From contig CANTUV010000051.1 in NCBI GenBank assembly GCA_947685225.1, positions 1,674,001 through 1,738,000 of the forward strand: a DNA stretch of 64,000 nucleotides. Reading direction: 5' to 3'. The notes below the pieces were generated by a model that ran no database searches, was not told the origin of the DNA, and worked only from the letters and a program-made list of their open reading frames with translations. Within the stretch, counting starts at the first letter, position 1, and every line of letters starts with the position of its first letter. This stretch comes from Garcia nutans. Taxonomy: Eukaryota > Streptophyta > Magnoliopsida > Malpighiales > Euphorbiaceae. The translations under genes and the position numbers were made by a program. This document shows positions 47,172 to 59,157 of this stretch, in pieces.

Positions 47172-49647
47172 GTGGTAAATTTAGATTTGCTTGGATTTGA
47201 ACTTTGATTTGCACAAATTTAAAGTAACTTCAGTTTTTTAAAAATTTATTAATTACTATCTTTATTTTTATAATTAAATTAAAAATAAATTATTTACACC
47301 AACAAACTTCATCCATCACACAATAGTATTTTTTATTACTTATAAACTTAATATATTATGAAATGGCCAAGTTTTATTTTGTTTAGCATATATGAATTTT
47401 TCTTCAACCAATTCAAATAAAAGTTAATATTGGAGTGGAAATTACTTTAATATTATTTTCTCCATTCACAAATATATGTATATTACTTTAAAAATCTTAT
47501 ATATGACTTAAGAAAATGGCATAGTAATATATTTTATATAATTATTTTACTGAATTACTCTTTTTTTAATTTATTACTCATTGAAAATATATTGTAAAAA
47601 TTTAAAAAATTAAAGTTATAAATTTAATTTTTTAAAAAAATTATAGAGGATTAAATTTAGAATAAAGATTATAAATAATTTTAATTTTTGTAAAATAATA
47701 ATTATTTATAAATAAAATTTACTACTGTAAAATGTGATATATATATATATATATATTTGTAAATGGAGGAAGTATGAAGATAAATTTCTTTTATTTGAAT
47801 AGCACTTTAGGTAGTTAAGTGAAAATTAAATAAATAAAGGAAAAAGGAAACCATTTTCTCTTCTTTAATAATTTAAATGTGATAATGAAATTAGGGAAAA
47901 GGAAGATTAGTCTGAATTATTATATTAAAAATATAATTAGAGCAAAATGATTAACGTTGATTGTGCCAACGAAACATCATTAGAAACATCACCCCATAGT
48001 CACAAAAATTGCCTGTCTTGGGCAACAGAAAGATTCCAATGCATAAGTTGATTTCAACACAAGAAATATATAAATATCAAACCGAAAAAATTATTAAAAT
48101 GTTAAATCAAATCAAATCAAAAGAAAATAATAAAGACGCTTTCAGTTAGTGATAAGATAGGGCTAAATTAGTGATTGCCAGCTAACTTAAACATAGCCAA
48201 CCCGCCATCCTCCAAGTGTAATAAATGCCTAAAATAATAGTTGAACCTTTTTTTTTTTCAGAATTATATTTCTAATATTTGTTTTTTATACAGACGCATT
48301 TTATAAAAGTTTGTATTATATATATTTATAGCTTTTTTTTTATTTATATGTAATCTTAATATATAAAATTAAAATTAAAATTTTGTACCATTAATTTCAT
48401 GAATTAGTTAGGTTAATTTCCTAAAATTAATTATATTTGAAATTTATTTAACTCTACTTTGTTTTCGCTAAAATAAATTTATTAAAGACTTTAGGATGAG
48501 TGAATATAGGCTAAAAAATTAACATACTAAATATAATAATTCATGTGCAAACGAATTTTATTAATGGGATTCATTATAAATAAAATAAATTCTCATTAAT
48601 TAATTTGACCAAATATAAGGAGTAAAACCATACGCAAAATAATAAGCTTATAAGTTGAGTTGAATTAGTTTTGGTTAGAGTATAATTGAATTTTTCATAA
48701 TTATTTTATAAATTTTTAAAATTTTATTTATTGCATATCTATGTCATATTTTTTTGATATATATTTATTATCTGAATTTTTTTTTGTTACTTTGTATTAC
48801 TATATCTGTATATAAATATAAATTTATAATATAATAATAGCACTAAAAATTTTTGAACTTTTTCACATTATCCTTAAAAACTTTTTTTTATTAATATTTG
48901 AAAAATACTAATAAATACAAGTTTTAACATCACTTTTTTCGACATCAGTTTATACCCAATGTGAAAGGTAATATTTACAAGATATAGTAATGTCAAATAT
49001 AGTGTATTTCATAACTTAGACAGCATTACTCTTGCCTATATTAAAATTATATTAAATTATATAGTACATGTTAAACCCGATGTTAAAATGAAAATTCAAC
49101 ATAAAAAATATGTATACACATCTTAGTATTTTTATAAAAATGAAAAAATTAAAAAGATATCAAAACCAAAAAATAAAGAAATAAAAGAGAAACTCTCCTT
49201 TGATGGGCAACGCAAAGAGAGAGAAATAGTAAATAAATACTGAATATGATCAATTCATTTTCAAAATTCTAATTACAGAACTGAACATATGCATGATTAA
49301 AATATATGAATAATTATTATTTAGATTAGGGATATATATGTTCGGCTAATAAAAATTACTCAAATGAATGATAAAAAAAATATAATTAATATTATTGACT
49401 AAATACATATTCACCTTATCTAAATAAAAATATCTCGTAACATATTTCCTCTCTTTCAAAAAAATATTAAAAAGTCTAGTAAATAAAATTTATCACTTTG
49501 AATAGTAAAATATATTCTCTTATATTATAATTTATTTAAAATCATGTCATATATTAATGTTATTCTCATAAGAAATAAGATCAATCTCCAAATAAAATTT
49601 TTTTGAATTATTTGGTTCATATAAATAGAATATAACTACAAGACAAG
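46755..49647. other. AT-rich intergenic stretch
   Basis: No gene seen. It holds (TA)n at 47139-47168 and a second (AT)n at about 47738-47757, and otherwise unremarkable AT-rich DNA. Confidence 0.5.
47139..47168. repeat. (TA)n microsatellite
   Basis: About fifteen AT/TA dinucleotides in a row. Confidence 0.9.
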
Positions 49648-49846
49648 AATTACTTAATATGCATAGATTTTATAATGTACCTAACTATATAAAATAATGT
49701 ATTTAATTAAATTAATAATGTAATTGTGTTAAGTAAAAAATAGAACTTAATTACTTAATATGTATAGATTTTATAATATGGCCTTATATAATGTATTTAA
49801 TTAAATTAATAATGTAATTATGTTAAGTAAAAAATAGAACTTAAAA
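49648..49846. repeat. Two-copy tandem duplication, 101-bp unit
   Basis: Unit one starts AATTACTTAATATGCATAG at 49648 and unit two AATTACTTAATATGTATAG at 49749. Both run on to GTTAAGTAAAAAATAGAACT. The two differ at a handful of bases and a short indel. Confidence 0.8.
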
Positions 49847-50555
49847 TTCGAATTAAAAATAAAAGGTGAGAATAATAATAAATATAAGTTGGGAAATGAA
49901 GGGGGAGTTCCACATAAGTTGGCAAATAAGGTACAAATGGAAGAGTCCAACAACACAAACACACCAGCCCGACAAAGCGACCTCTGCCCCGGAAAAAACG
50001 GAGTACACTGTCAACACCCCACTGTGGGGCCATCCCCACATGCATCCATGTGGACTATCTTCTTCTCTTTTTTTTACCCCTTTCATTACCCTCTAATTTT
50101 ATTATATTTAATTACCCATGATTTCCCCTAATTATATCCCTGCTCATCCCCACAGCCATGTCGCCAGTACGTGAGTTCAACGCGCCTAGCCTTCTCAAGT
50201 ATTGATATAGATACAAATAGGACATGTGATTTTCTTTTTATATTTTGTGGGTTAGGAAAGAGGATGGGATGTAAATTTTTTTTTTATCAGTCGGATGTGA
50301 TGGTGATTGGAGATGGGTGCGGAGCTCATACTTTTCACTTGAAATATTCATCCCTTTTTAATATATAATTTTATAAAATATTATAGTACGTTGTATATAT
50401 ATATTTATATATGTGTATGTATATATACATGGACGTAGATAAAGAATGACTAAAAATCGCACGTGTCTCTCTCAAAATTTTAAAATATATATAATATATT
50501 ATTTAATAAAATATATTTTTTTAAAAAAATTAAATATTTAAAAGTTATATATAAT
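49847..50555. other. Less AT-rich intergenic patch, no gene supported
   Basis: Bases about 49940-50060 and 50150-50190 are clearly richer in G and C than the surroundings, with a CCCCACTGTGGGG palindrome near 50018-50030. Frames on both strands stay open for 60-80 codons but share no family motif. This could be a host regulatory region or a decayed gene edge. Confidence 0.35.
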
Positions 50556-50857
50556 TAGGAGTATGTATTTAATCGAGTTAGAGTAATTTTTTAACCCGAT
50601 CGAATTCGATCAAAAAGAAAAGATCTTAAACTGATTATGTTCCCATTATTTTAAAATTTTGGCTGAACCAAATTAATTTTGAATTTAATCGGATCGGTCG
50701 ATTTCAAACGGTTTGATATTTAATATTAGAGCTTTATATTCAAGTTATTATTTAGTATTATCAAGTTGAGTCGGGTCGATTTTTGGTCCTGTTAAGTTGT
50801 AAAATAAAATAAAATAATATATATATATATAAATACATAAGAGTCGGGTCGAGTAGG
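50556..50857. mobile_element. Left half of fold-back hAT-like MITE split by Tekay
   Basis: It starts TAGGAGTATG after TATATAAT (50548-50555). The right half ends CATACCCTTC (63055-63064) before TATATAAC (63065-63072), so the 8-mers match at 7 of 8. Left-half sequence (ATCGGATCGGTCGATTT, GTCGGGTCGAG) is roughly complementary to the right half (AACCCGACCGACC). The MITE was about 545 bp before Tekay entered near its middle. Confidence 0.55.
50853..50857. repeat. Target site duplication GTAGG, left of Tekay
   Basis: GTAGG is repeated at 62817-62821, directly after the 3' LTR. Confidence 0.92.
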
Positions 50858-51351
50858 TGTAAAACCATTGAATTTTGGGAAAATTGGAGTTAGGGGCAAA
50901 ATGGTAATTTTGCCTTCAATTCATATTCGGGTACATTTTAAGTCGTTTGATACTTATTTTTATATTGGGGTTGACGAAACGGTCATTTTGAGTATAATAT
51001 TGTGTTTTCGGCTTCGGGAGGTATTTTGGTCATTTTGGCCATCGAAAAATTTTCGAGTTTCGTTTTGCTATTTTTGATGTTATTTTGGTGACCGTGATGT
51101 CATTACGGTTATTTTAAGTATAATTTTGCTAGGGTTTGTGTTTCGGGAATTTTTCGGGTATTTATTAATTTTTAATTAAAATAAATTAAATTAAATAAAT
51201 AAATTAAATAAATCCGAAAATAATTGAATTTGGGGTTAGTTGTAAATTTTTATAAGTTAGTTGGGGTGTTTTTTTGAATTTTTAAAGAGTTTTAGGGTAT
51301 TTAAAAAAAATTAATCTAGGGGTATATTAGTAATTTTTTACCTAAAATTTG

Positions 51352-51360
51352 TATAAATAG
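51352..51360 (+). promoter_or_regulatory. Tekay LTR TATA box
   Basis: TATAAATAG is conserved in the 3' LTR at 60213-60221 and is followed by the less AT-rich leader. Confidence 0.7.
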
Positions 51361-51491
51361 GGGTGTTAGGGCACCAATTTGAGTGTCTAAAATTATTTGC
51401 GCCGTCAGAGAGAGAAAGAGTAGAAAATTCAAAATTTTTCTTCAAAAACAGAGTCCCGTCGTTTTGGTCAGTGGGCGCGCGCGTAGCCAGT

Positions 51492-51576
51492 GTCGTTCGG
51501 CGTGTGGGCGTGTCGTTCGGCGAGGAGCTGCGGGCTGGAGCGTTGTCGTTCGGCGAGCTGGGCGTGTCGTTCGGCG
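51492..51576. repeat. Four GTCGTTCGGCG copies in Tekay leader
   Basis: Copies start at 51492, 51512, 51545 and 51566. The same block is in the 3' LTR (about 60352-60437), where one copy reads GTCGTTTGGCG, a C-to-T change at a CpG. Confidence 0.85.
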
Positions 51577-53960
51577 GGCCAGCGCGAAAAGGCAGTCTGT
51601 TGTTTTGGCTTCTGTTTTCTGGCAGCTTTGATATTTGAGGTTTTTTTTTCAATTTCTTCCAACTTGATGGCATGATTTGTGTTGTTGGATGTTTGTATAA
51701 TGTTTAGGGTGTTAGAAAATAATATTTTTGATTTATTTCGATTTTTAATTAATTAAAAATAATTTAAAAGTTGTAGGATGATTTTAGAGGTTCTTGATGT
51801 TTAATATTTAATTTGTGAGTTTGAGTTAATGATCTAGTATTTTTGGCAATTGTAATCTGTTCTAGGGATGTTATACTTGATCTAGAAATTTATTTTTGAA
51901 TATTCATTTTGATTTATATTTTTAATTCATTAATAAATTGAAAAATTATTTCTGCGGTTGATTACTAATATTTCAATAAATTTGTCGAATTTTTAAAAAT
52001 TATTGGTAAATGATCTAGGTCTGAATTTTTGATATGTTTTAGGATATGATGTTAGGCGTTTATAAAAAAATATTTTGAGGTCTGGTTCAAATGTTTGTGT
52101 TTCGAAATAAATTTATTTCTCAACTGCTGCCAGTATGGTAACTGGTTGTGTGAATCCGTTTTAAAAATTTAATTGAAGGACTTAGAGGTTTCTAAAAATC
52201 ATGAAATTTTGATATGTTGTTTATTTGGATGTTTTGAATCTGGAAAAAATAATTTTGAGTCTGGTAATAATGTTTAGGTTCCAAAATAAATTAAGAATTG
52301 GCACTGTTGTTGGTTAAGGGTTTTCTGATGATGTCTGATTTGAAAATTATTTTGAAGGTCTTAGATGTCTTGAAAAATTATGAAATTTTTATATGTTGTC
52401 CATACTGATGTCTATAATATAAGAAAATTATTTGGATAATTTTGTGATAACGAAATGTGAGGGATTTATGATTATTTTTGCTGTACTGATTTTTAGTGGT
52501 TCAAACAGAACCAGAATGTTGTAAAATATTTTTGAGGGATCAAATAAATTTGGATTAATCTGAAATTTTGCACACATGTTATTTTGATGTTGGTGAAGCT
52601 ACTGGAATTTTTTCAGAGTTTTTGAATGATGGAATTATTTTTTGGAAATATTTGAATTATAGGGGCGACTTAAGAATTTTATCGGTTTTGGGTGTTGGTA
52701 TGAATTATGATTTTTGCATAGGGAATGATATGATATTATTTGATAAATGAGTTATAAAAATTGGGTTGAGGTTCTGGTTCTAATAAATTTTAATTAATTG
52801 ATTGATTTTATATTTTTGTGGTGCGATCGGTTTAACCATTGGGTTGAACCATAATTTTGAGTTGAGTCGGATTGATTTTTGATTTTGGATTATCTTGGTT
52901 AATTGTTGGTTAAATATTGGTCTTTTTGCATTCATAACATGCATTGCATCCCTCATGATAAATGAGATAGTGGGTTTGATTGGATTATGTAATTATCTTT
53001 CTTTAGACAATAATTCGGCTGAAGCTCGAGGTCAATAGGTTGTGAGGATTTGGCTAAGCTTTCTTTGGATACCAGGTAAGTTCATGGGTGTATGTGTATT
53101 GTTTGTGATGTGCTACTTGCTAATTAAACTATTATATCTATATAACCCTTCGAATATACTATTCTTTCTAATTTCGATATATTATCCTTTCTTGCCCTAG
53201 CCTTGCATGTTAATAGGAGACAGAGAAACTTGTATGCTATTTGCTAAATGCCTTGATGTGATATTGAATATTTTTGTGATGTGCGATGGTGTTTCTAATG
53301 GGGACGAAAGATGTGGATTGTGATTATGGAGATTATTTTATATATCGATATCGATCTTGTTCTTGGGGCTTATGCCTACTTGCTCTTGGGGCCACGTGCC
53401 TACTTGTTCTTGGATATGGTTGGAAGAGGAGGATGTTATATTTTGTAGACCCCGATACACCATCATGTATGTGATTATTGTGGATGTTTACTTGATAAAT
53501 ATTACTTGTTAAATTGTATTAGTGTTTCTCTGCCTCTCATGAGCTTACTAAGCGTATTTATATCGTTCACACTCTTATAGATTGACTTGCAGGTGGAAGT
53601 TACATTCCTTAGTGAGCTCGGTCGTCCTCCTTGTGATTTTTCTAGTTGGTTGTGAATTTTGGTTCGTCTGCATATTTCTTTACTCCATAGAGATTTCTGG
53701 ATATTTTTGGGCGGACCGTGTCCGAACCCTTTTTCTTGTAATAAGGAGTAGTCTGTTTCTTTGCATTTAGTTTGAGTTTTAGTTATTGAACTTGATTTTA
53801 AATAGTATTATTTTTTTTTATTGATAACTTGATTTTGGAATAAATTTATTGAACTTAGTAATTTTGCACTATAATAATAAATTTAATTTAGGCTTGTAAG
53901 GTTGTACTTAGGTATAGCCTTACGCCGGTCCCGGCTCCTTAGTTTGAGTCGTGACAAAAG

Positions 53961-53972
53961 TGGTATCAGAGC
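53961..53972 (+). other. Primer-binding site, initiator tRNA-Met (Tekay)
   Basis: TGGTATCAGAGC starts four bases after the LTR and is the standard initiator-Met primer complement. It would prime minus-strand synthesis. Confidence 0.88.
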
Positions 53973-54083
53973 GCTAGGTTTCGATTTTGTTTAAATACTT
54001 TCCAGAAATCATTAGGATACTTCATTTCAAATCCTTTACTTCCTTTCTGCGTTAATCAACCTGTTTCTCTGCTAGCAGGTGCA

Positions 54084-55726
54084 ATGTCTCAACGAAACAC
54101 TCGTTTTCCTTTAATTGGTGGGACCAGCAACGCTGGGGTATCATTTGAAGCTGAGCATCAGCCAGCCACTCATGTTGAGGAGCCACCTCAGCCACGTAGA
54201 CGTGGAAGACCTCGGAGAGTGGTAAATGAAAATGTGCAAGGGATGGAAGATCAGACTTTTGTACCGGAGGATGAAGGACTATTTGAAGTACCACTTAATA
54301 AAGATCAGGAGCCACCACCTCCAACTCCTGATAATGTGAATGTGCCAGGACAAATACCAGTTCAAGGAAACCCAGATGCATATCTAAACACACTTCTAAC
54401 ACTACAGAGATCTATGGAAGCTCTCGCTGATGGAGTGGTTCGGGTTGTTCAAGGCATGGGTAATAATATGAATGCTAATGCTCATGCTGCAGCTAGAGGA
54501 AATGGATTAACTGACGACTTGGATTTGCACAAATTTATTAGAGTTGATCCACCTACATTCTCCAATCTTGCTACAGAAGACCCTTTAGCATTTCTTAATA
54601 AAGTTAAGAAGATCTGTGATGCTTTGAAATGCACTGAGAAGAGAGCCATAGAGTTAACTAGGCATCAAATGCAAAGATCAGCTGAAGAATGGTATAAGAT
54701 CTCTATCCAAGGCCAGGTTGAGGTATGGGAAGACTTCAGAAGAATGTTTATGCAAAATTTTATGCCTCGGAATGTAATGAAAGCGAAAGCAAGGGAGTTT
54801 GAAATGTTGACTTAGGGCAACAAATCTATAGCTGAGTACTGGGAGCAGTTTCAAGAGCTAAGGAAGTATGCTACACGTGTGTCTCAGGATGAAGAATCTA
54901 TGACTGATAGATTTGTGGATGGCCTGAATGACAAATACTATGAGTTAATAGCCAGTCACAATTACAAGGAGATACATTTGGCTGTTAATGCTGCTCTGGG
55001 GTTAGAAAACAGAAAAAGGAATATTGATGCTGGAGAATCAAGCAGAAAAAAGAACAAGCCGGGGAATCTGTCAGGTTATCAGGGGCAGTATAGTGGTCAG
55101 AGAAGCAATGATAATGGTGGGCGCTATCAGCAACAGGGTCCTAGAGCCCCTACTTGTGAGTCTTGTGGTTTACATCATACGGGAGAGTGCCGAAGGAAGA
55201 CTGGAGCTTGTTTTAATTGTGGACAGATGGATCACCAAGTCAAAGATTGTCCAATTCCTAGGCGCAATCAGACTCAGGCAGGTCAGCATACTCAGTCCAG
55301 ACCATTTGGCAATCAAGCATATAGGGGTAACTATCAGAATGGAAATGGTTATGGTAGAGGTAATGGTGGCCGTGGATAGTTTAATGGTAACGGATATCAT
55401 GGTGGTCGAGGTTATAATGGAGGCAGAGGCTATCAGGGCCAGCAGGGCCGAGGATATCAGGGCCAGCAGGGCCGAGGATACCAGGGCCAGCAGGATCGCG
55501 GTTATCAGGGCTACCAGGGTCAGCAGTATCAGCAGGGTCGTGGATACCAGGGTGCTGCAAATAATGGAAACCAACAGAATGGTAGAGCAGTTCAGCCAGT
55601 GGGACAAGGTAATGGTCAGAACCAGAATCAGAATCAGGGCCAAAACCAGAATTATGCTCGGGTGTTCAACCTAAATCATCAGCAGGCTCAAGTTGACAAC
55701 AATGTGGTGCAAGGTACTCTTTCTAT
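54084..55726 (+). pseudogene. Tekay gag with two in-frame stops
   Basis: ATG 54084 (MSQRNTRFPLIGG) opens a gag of the gypsy type. A Pro-rich and basic N-terminal part (PRRRGRPRR, residues about 36-44) is followed by a capsid-like domain (FIRVDPPTFSNLATEDPLAF ... RHQMQRSAEEWYKI ... FRRMFMQNFMPRNV). The frame meets TAG at 54813-54815 and 55377-55379. Both stand where gypsy gags usually have CAG (Gln), and the same frame is open beyond each. A zinc knuckle (CFNCGQMDHQVKDC) lies at about 55209-55250. A Gly/Gln/Tyr-rich tail has three 24-bp repeat units (55434-55505; QGQQGRGY). It would package element RNA. It is inactive without suppression of the stops. Confidence 0.85.
55434..55505. repeat. Three 24-bp units in the gag tail
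   Basis: CAGGGCCAGCAGGGCCGAGG plus four bases is repeated at 55434, 55458 and (diverged) 55482, keeping the gag frame. Confidence 0.88.
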
Positions 55727-55984
55727 TTGTTCTCTAGATGCACACATATTGATGATCCTGGAGCTACTCATTCATTCATATCACCTAGTTTTGCATCTAG
55801 GCTGAGTATTACATCTGAACATATGGAAATGCCATTAGTTGTTCATACACCTTTAGGAGAGGAGGTTGAATCTTTAAAGGTATACAAGAATTGCGTTGTT
55901 AAAGTTGAAAATGTTGAACTTCTTGCGGATCTAGTGGCGTTAGATGTGATGGAATTTGATGTCATCTTGGGTATGGTTGGTTAG
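55727..55984 (+). pseudogene. Tekay protease, frameshifted
   Basis: The gag frame runs to 55805, but the protease reads in another frame from about 55727, so an indel lies near 55735. The active-site block IDDPGATHSFISPSFASRLS keeps the Asp. The flap/C-terminal part (LADLVALDVMEFDVILGM) is present. Then a one-base loss (GTATGGTTGG, where related elements have one more base before TGG) shifts the frame and a stop ends it at 55984. RT continues in the third frame from 56002. It would process the polyprotein. Confidence 0.75.
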
Positions 55985-56001
55985 CTCGGCATGGAGCTAA
56001 T

Positions 56002-58200
56002 TTGAACTGTAAAGATAAGGTAGTGGTGTTTGCATATGAGGCCGACAAGACTGTGACATTTTTTGGCTCTAAAATCAATGGGACCAGTCAGCTAATTTCA
56101 GCTATGAGAGCTAGAAGATTGTTGCGAAAGGGTTGTAATGCCTACCTTATTTCTATTCGGGATGTGAACAAGAAAGAAGCGAAACTTGAAGATATCCCGA
56201 CAGTACGAGATTACATGGACGTGTTTCCAAATGATTTACCGGGGTTACCACCGGAACGAGAGATTGAATTCTCCATTGATCTTGTACCTGAAACCAATCC
56301 TATTTCTATGCCTCCATATAGGGTGGCTCCAGCAGAGCTTAAGGAGTTGAGAGAGAAATTGAATGACTTGTTACAGAAGGGATATATCAGACCGAGTACT
56401 TCACCATGGGGTGCTCCAGTGCTTTTTGTGAAAAAAAAAGATGGATCAATGAGGCTGTGTATCGATTATCGACAGCTGAATAAGGTGACTGTGAAGAACA
56501 GATACCCATTGCCCAGGATTGATGATTTGTTTGATCAGTTGCAGGGAGCAAAGTTTTTCTCCAAGATTGATCTGTGGTCGGGTTATCATCAGTTGAGGGT
56601 GAAGAAGAGTGACATACCTAAGACTGCTTTTCGCACGAGGTATGGGCATTATGAATTTCTAGTAATGTCCTTTGGACTTACTAATGCTCCTGCTGCTTTT
56701 ATGGACATGATGAACAGGGTGTTTAGTCCTTATCTCGATCGGTTTGTTGTCGTATTCATTGATGACATTCTGATATATTCGAAATCCAAGGAAGAGCATG
56801 AGCATCATTTGAAGTTGGTGTTACAGACTTTAAGAGAACATCAACTTTACGCTAAGTTCTCCAAATGTGAGTTTTGGTTTGACAGGGTTGTCTTTCTAGG
56901 ACATGTTATATCTGCAGAGGGTATTCAGGTTGATTCACAGAAGATTGAGGCAGTGATGGATTGGCGGAGACCGAAGACTGTTACTGAGATTCAGAGTTTT
57001 CTGGGGTTAGCAGGATATTACAGAAGGTTTGTCAAAGATTTCTCCAGAATAGCCGCACCTTTAACAAAACTCACTCGTAAGGGTGTTAAGTTCATTTGGG
57101 ATGATGCTTGCGAGGAGAGTTTTGCTACTCTTAAAGAAAGATTAACTACTGCACCAATACTTGTGTTGCCAGAAGGCACTGAGGGGTATTCTGTTTATTG
57201 TGACGCATCAGGCGTTGGTCTAGGTTGTGTGTTGATGCAACATGGTAAGGTAGTTGCCTATGCTTCTAGACAGCTGAAGAAGCATGAGGTAAACTATCCT
57301 ACCCATGATTTAGAAATGGCTGCAGTTGTGTTTGCACTCAAGATCTGGAGACATTATCTTTATGGAGTTACTTGTGAGATCTTCACTGATCATAAGAATC
57401 TTAAGTATGTATACTCCCAAAAAGACTTGAATTTGAGACAGAGAAGGTGGGTAGAGTTTCTTGAAGACTACGACTATAGCATCCAGTATCATCCGGGTAA
57501 AGCGAATGTTGTTGCTGATGCTCTAAGTCGTAAGTCTGTGGGTAGTCTGTCCCACATTTCAGTTTTCAGAAGACCGTTGATACGGGAGATACATCAACTG
57601 CTAGGTGATGGTTTAACTTTTCATATGTCTGATAAAGAAATTGAAGGTGATAGAGGTGTGTTATTGGCTAATATGACAGTCAAACCTGATTTCCTTGATG
57701 AGATAGTTTCAGCACAGAATACAGATGAGGAGTTGTCAACGATCCGCCAGAAAGTCTTGTCAGGTGAATCCACAGAATTCTTGGTTGATGAAAAAGGAGT
57801 TTTGCGGTTCGGTTTAATGTTGTGTGTACCTTCAGTGGATGATTTAAAGAAAAAGATCTTGAAAGAAGCTCACTCTACCAAGTACACTATACATCCTGGT
57901 TCTACTAAGATGTATCGAGATTTAAAGCAGATGTATTGGTGGAAAGGAATGAAGAATGATGTTGCGGAGTTTGTTTCTCAATGTTTACCTTGCCAGCAAG
58001 TTAAGTATGAGCATCATAAACCAGCCGGTTTACTGAGAGAGTTACCACTACCCGAGTGGAAGTGGGAAAGAATCACTATAGATTTTGTTGTCGGGTTGCC
58101 AAACACTCCTGGTGGCTATGATTCGATCTGGGTGATTGTAGATCGATTGACCAAGTCAGCGCATTTTCTTCCGGTTAATACCAAGTACACAGTGTCTTAG
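56002..58200 (+). pseudogene. Tekay RT, RNase H and N-terminal integrase
   Basis: 732 codons are open. RT blocks: RVAPAELKELREKLNDLLQK, SPWGAPVLFVKKKDGSMRLC, IDYRQLNKVTVKNRYPLPRI, LWSGYHQLRV, FGLTNAPAAF and catalytic FIDD at 56755-56766. LGHVISAEGI and FLGLAGYYRRFV follow. RNase H: YCDASGVGLGCVL, LEMAAVVFAL, IFTDHKNLKYV. Integrase zinc domain: HSTKYTIHPGSTK ... CLPCQQ. First catalytic Asp in ITIDFVVGLP (about 58072-58101). The frame ends at TAG 58198-58200, standing where CAG (Gln) is expected, and the same frame continues after it. It would copy element RNA and begin integration. Confidence 0.88.
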
Positions 58201-59157
58201 TATGCAAAGTTGTATATTAATCGGATTGTGAGTCTGCATGGGGTACCAGTTTCCATTGTATCTGATAGAGGTGCTCAATTTACATCCATGTTTTGGCAGA
58301 AGCTTCAGAAAGGGTTAGGTACAGATCTTCATTATAGCACGGCTTTTCATCCTCAAACAGATGGACAGTCGGAGAGAACCATTCAGACCTTGGAGGATAT
58401 GCTGCGATTGTGTGTTCTGGATTTTAAGGAAAGTTGGGCAGATCATCTTCCATTGGTAGAGTTTGCCTATAATAATAGCTATCAAGCCAACATTGGTATG
58501 GCTCCTTTTGAAGCATTGTATGGTAGACGGTGCAGAACCCCATTGTATTGGGAGGAGGTCGGTGAACGTCGTATTGAGGGTCCCGATCTTTTGCAGTATA
58601 ATGCCCAAGTTGTACCGGTAATTCAGGATTGAATCCGTACTGCTTTTAGTAGACAGAAGAATTATGCTGATCTTAAGCGAAGGCATCTTGAGTTTGCAGT
58701 TGGTGATAGAGTGTTTCTGAAAGTTTCACCTTTTAAAGGTGTTATGCGGTTTGGTAAGAAAGGAAAATTGGCCCCCAGATTTATCGGTCCTTATGAGATC
58801 CTAGAATGTGTCGGTGATGTTGCTTACAGACTAGATTTGCCACCTGAGTTAGCAGCTGTGCATCCGACTTTTCATGTTTCGATGTTGAGGAAATATGTAT
58901 CGAACCCCAATCATGTTCTGGCTTCAGAGACCATTGAGATTACTGGTGATTGTACTTATGAGGAGCAGCATGTAGCTATTTTGGACCGTCAGGTCAAGCG
59001 ATTACGTTCAAAGGATGTGGCTTCAGTAAAAGTTCTTTGGCGTAACCATTCTGTTGAGGAATGCACCTGGGAAGCAGAGGAACTCATGCTAACAAAATAC
59101 CCTCATTTGTTTGAGTCTTCAGGTGCGTTATTGATTTCGTGGGCGAAATCATTTTAA
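58201..59157 (+). pseudogene. Tekay integrase core, C-terminus and chromodomain
   Basis: This continues the pol frame after the TAG. The second Asp is in SIVSDRGAQF (about 58252-58281) and the Glu in HPQTDGQSERTIQTLEDML (about 58348-58404). A TGA at 58630-58632 stands where CGA (Arg) is expected; beyond it the frame is open to TAA 59155-59157. The integrase C-terminal GPY-type block (FIGPYEILECVGDVAYRLDL) is at about 58780-58839. The last part, VLWRNHSVEECTWEAEELML, is a chromodomain pattern. Chromodomains of chromoviruses are thought to guide integration to particular chromatin. Confidence 0.85.

Larger units (their letters stand above)
50858..53956 (+). repeat. Tekay 5' LTR
   Basis: It begins TGTAAAACC and ends GTCGTGACA. 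TATAAATAG at 51352-51360 is the likely core promoter. A CpG-rich block with four copies of GTCGTTCGGCG (51492-51576) lies 130-220 bp downstream, in the leader. Tandem-like CTTGGGGC/TACTTG phrases occur near 53350-53415. Confidence 0.92.

Noticed and set aside
48900..49100. ACATCAGTTTATACCCAATGT-like phrases suggesting CACTA subterminal repeats.
   Set aside because: No CACTA termini, target duplication or transposase was found, and the phrases are too degraded.
51338..51673. Frames of 60-111 codons on both strands in the Tekay LTR leader (also 60199-60534).
   Set aside because: They lie in the GC-rich GTCGTTCGGCG block, overlap each other on both strands, and are duplicated only because LTRs are duplicated.
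53286..53770. Two 62-codon frames repeated at 62148-62632.
   Set aside because: They are parts of the two Tekay LTRs. No protein family is recognised.
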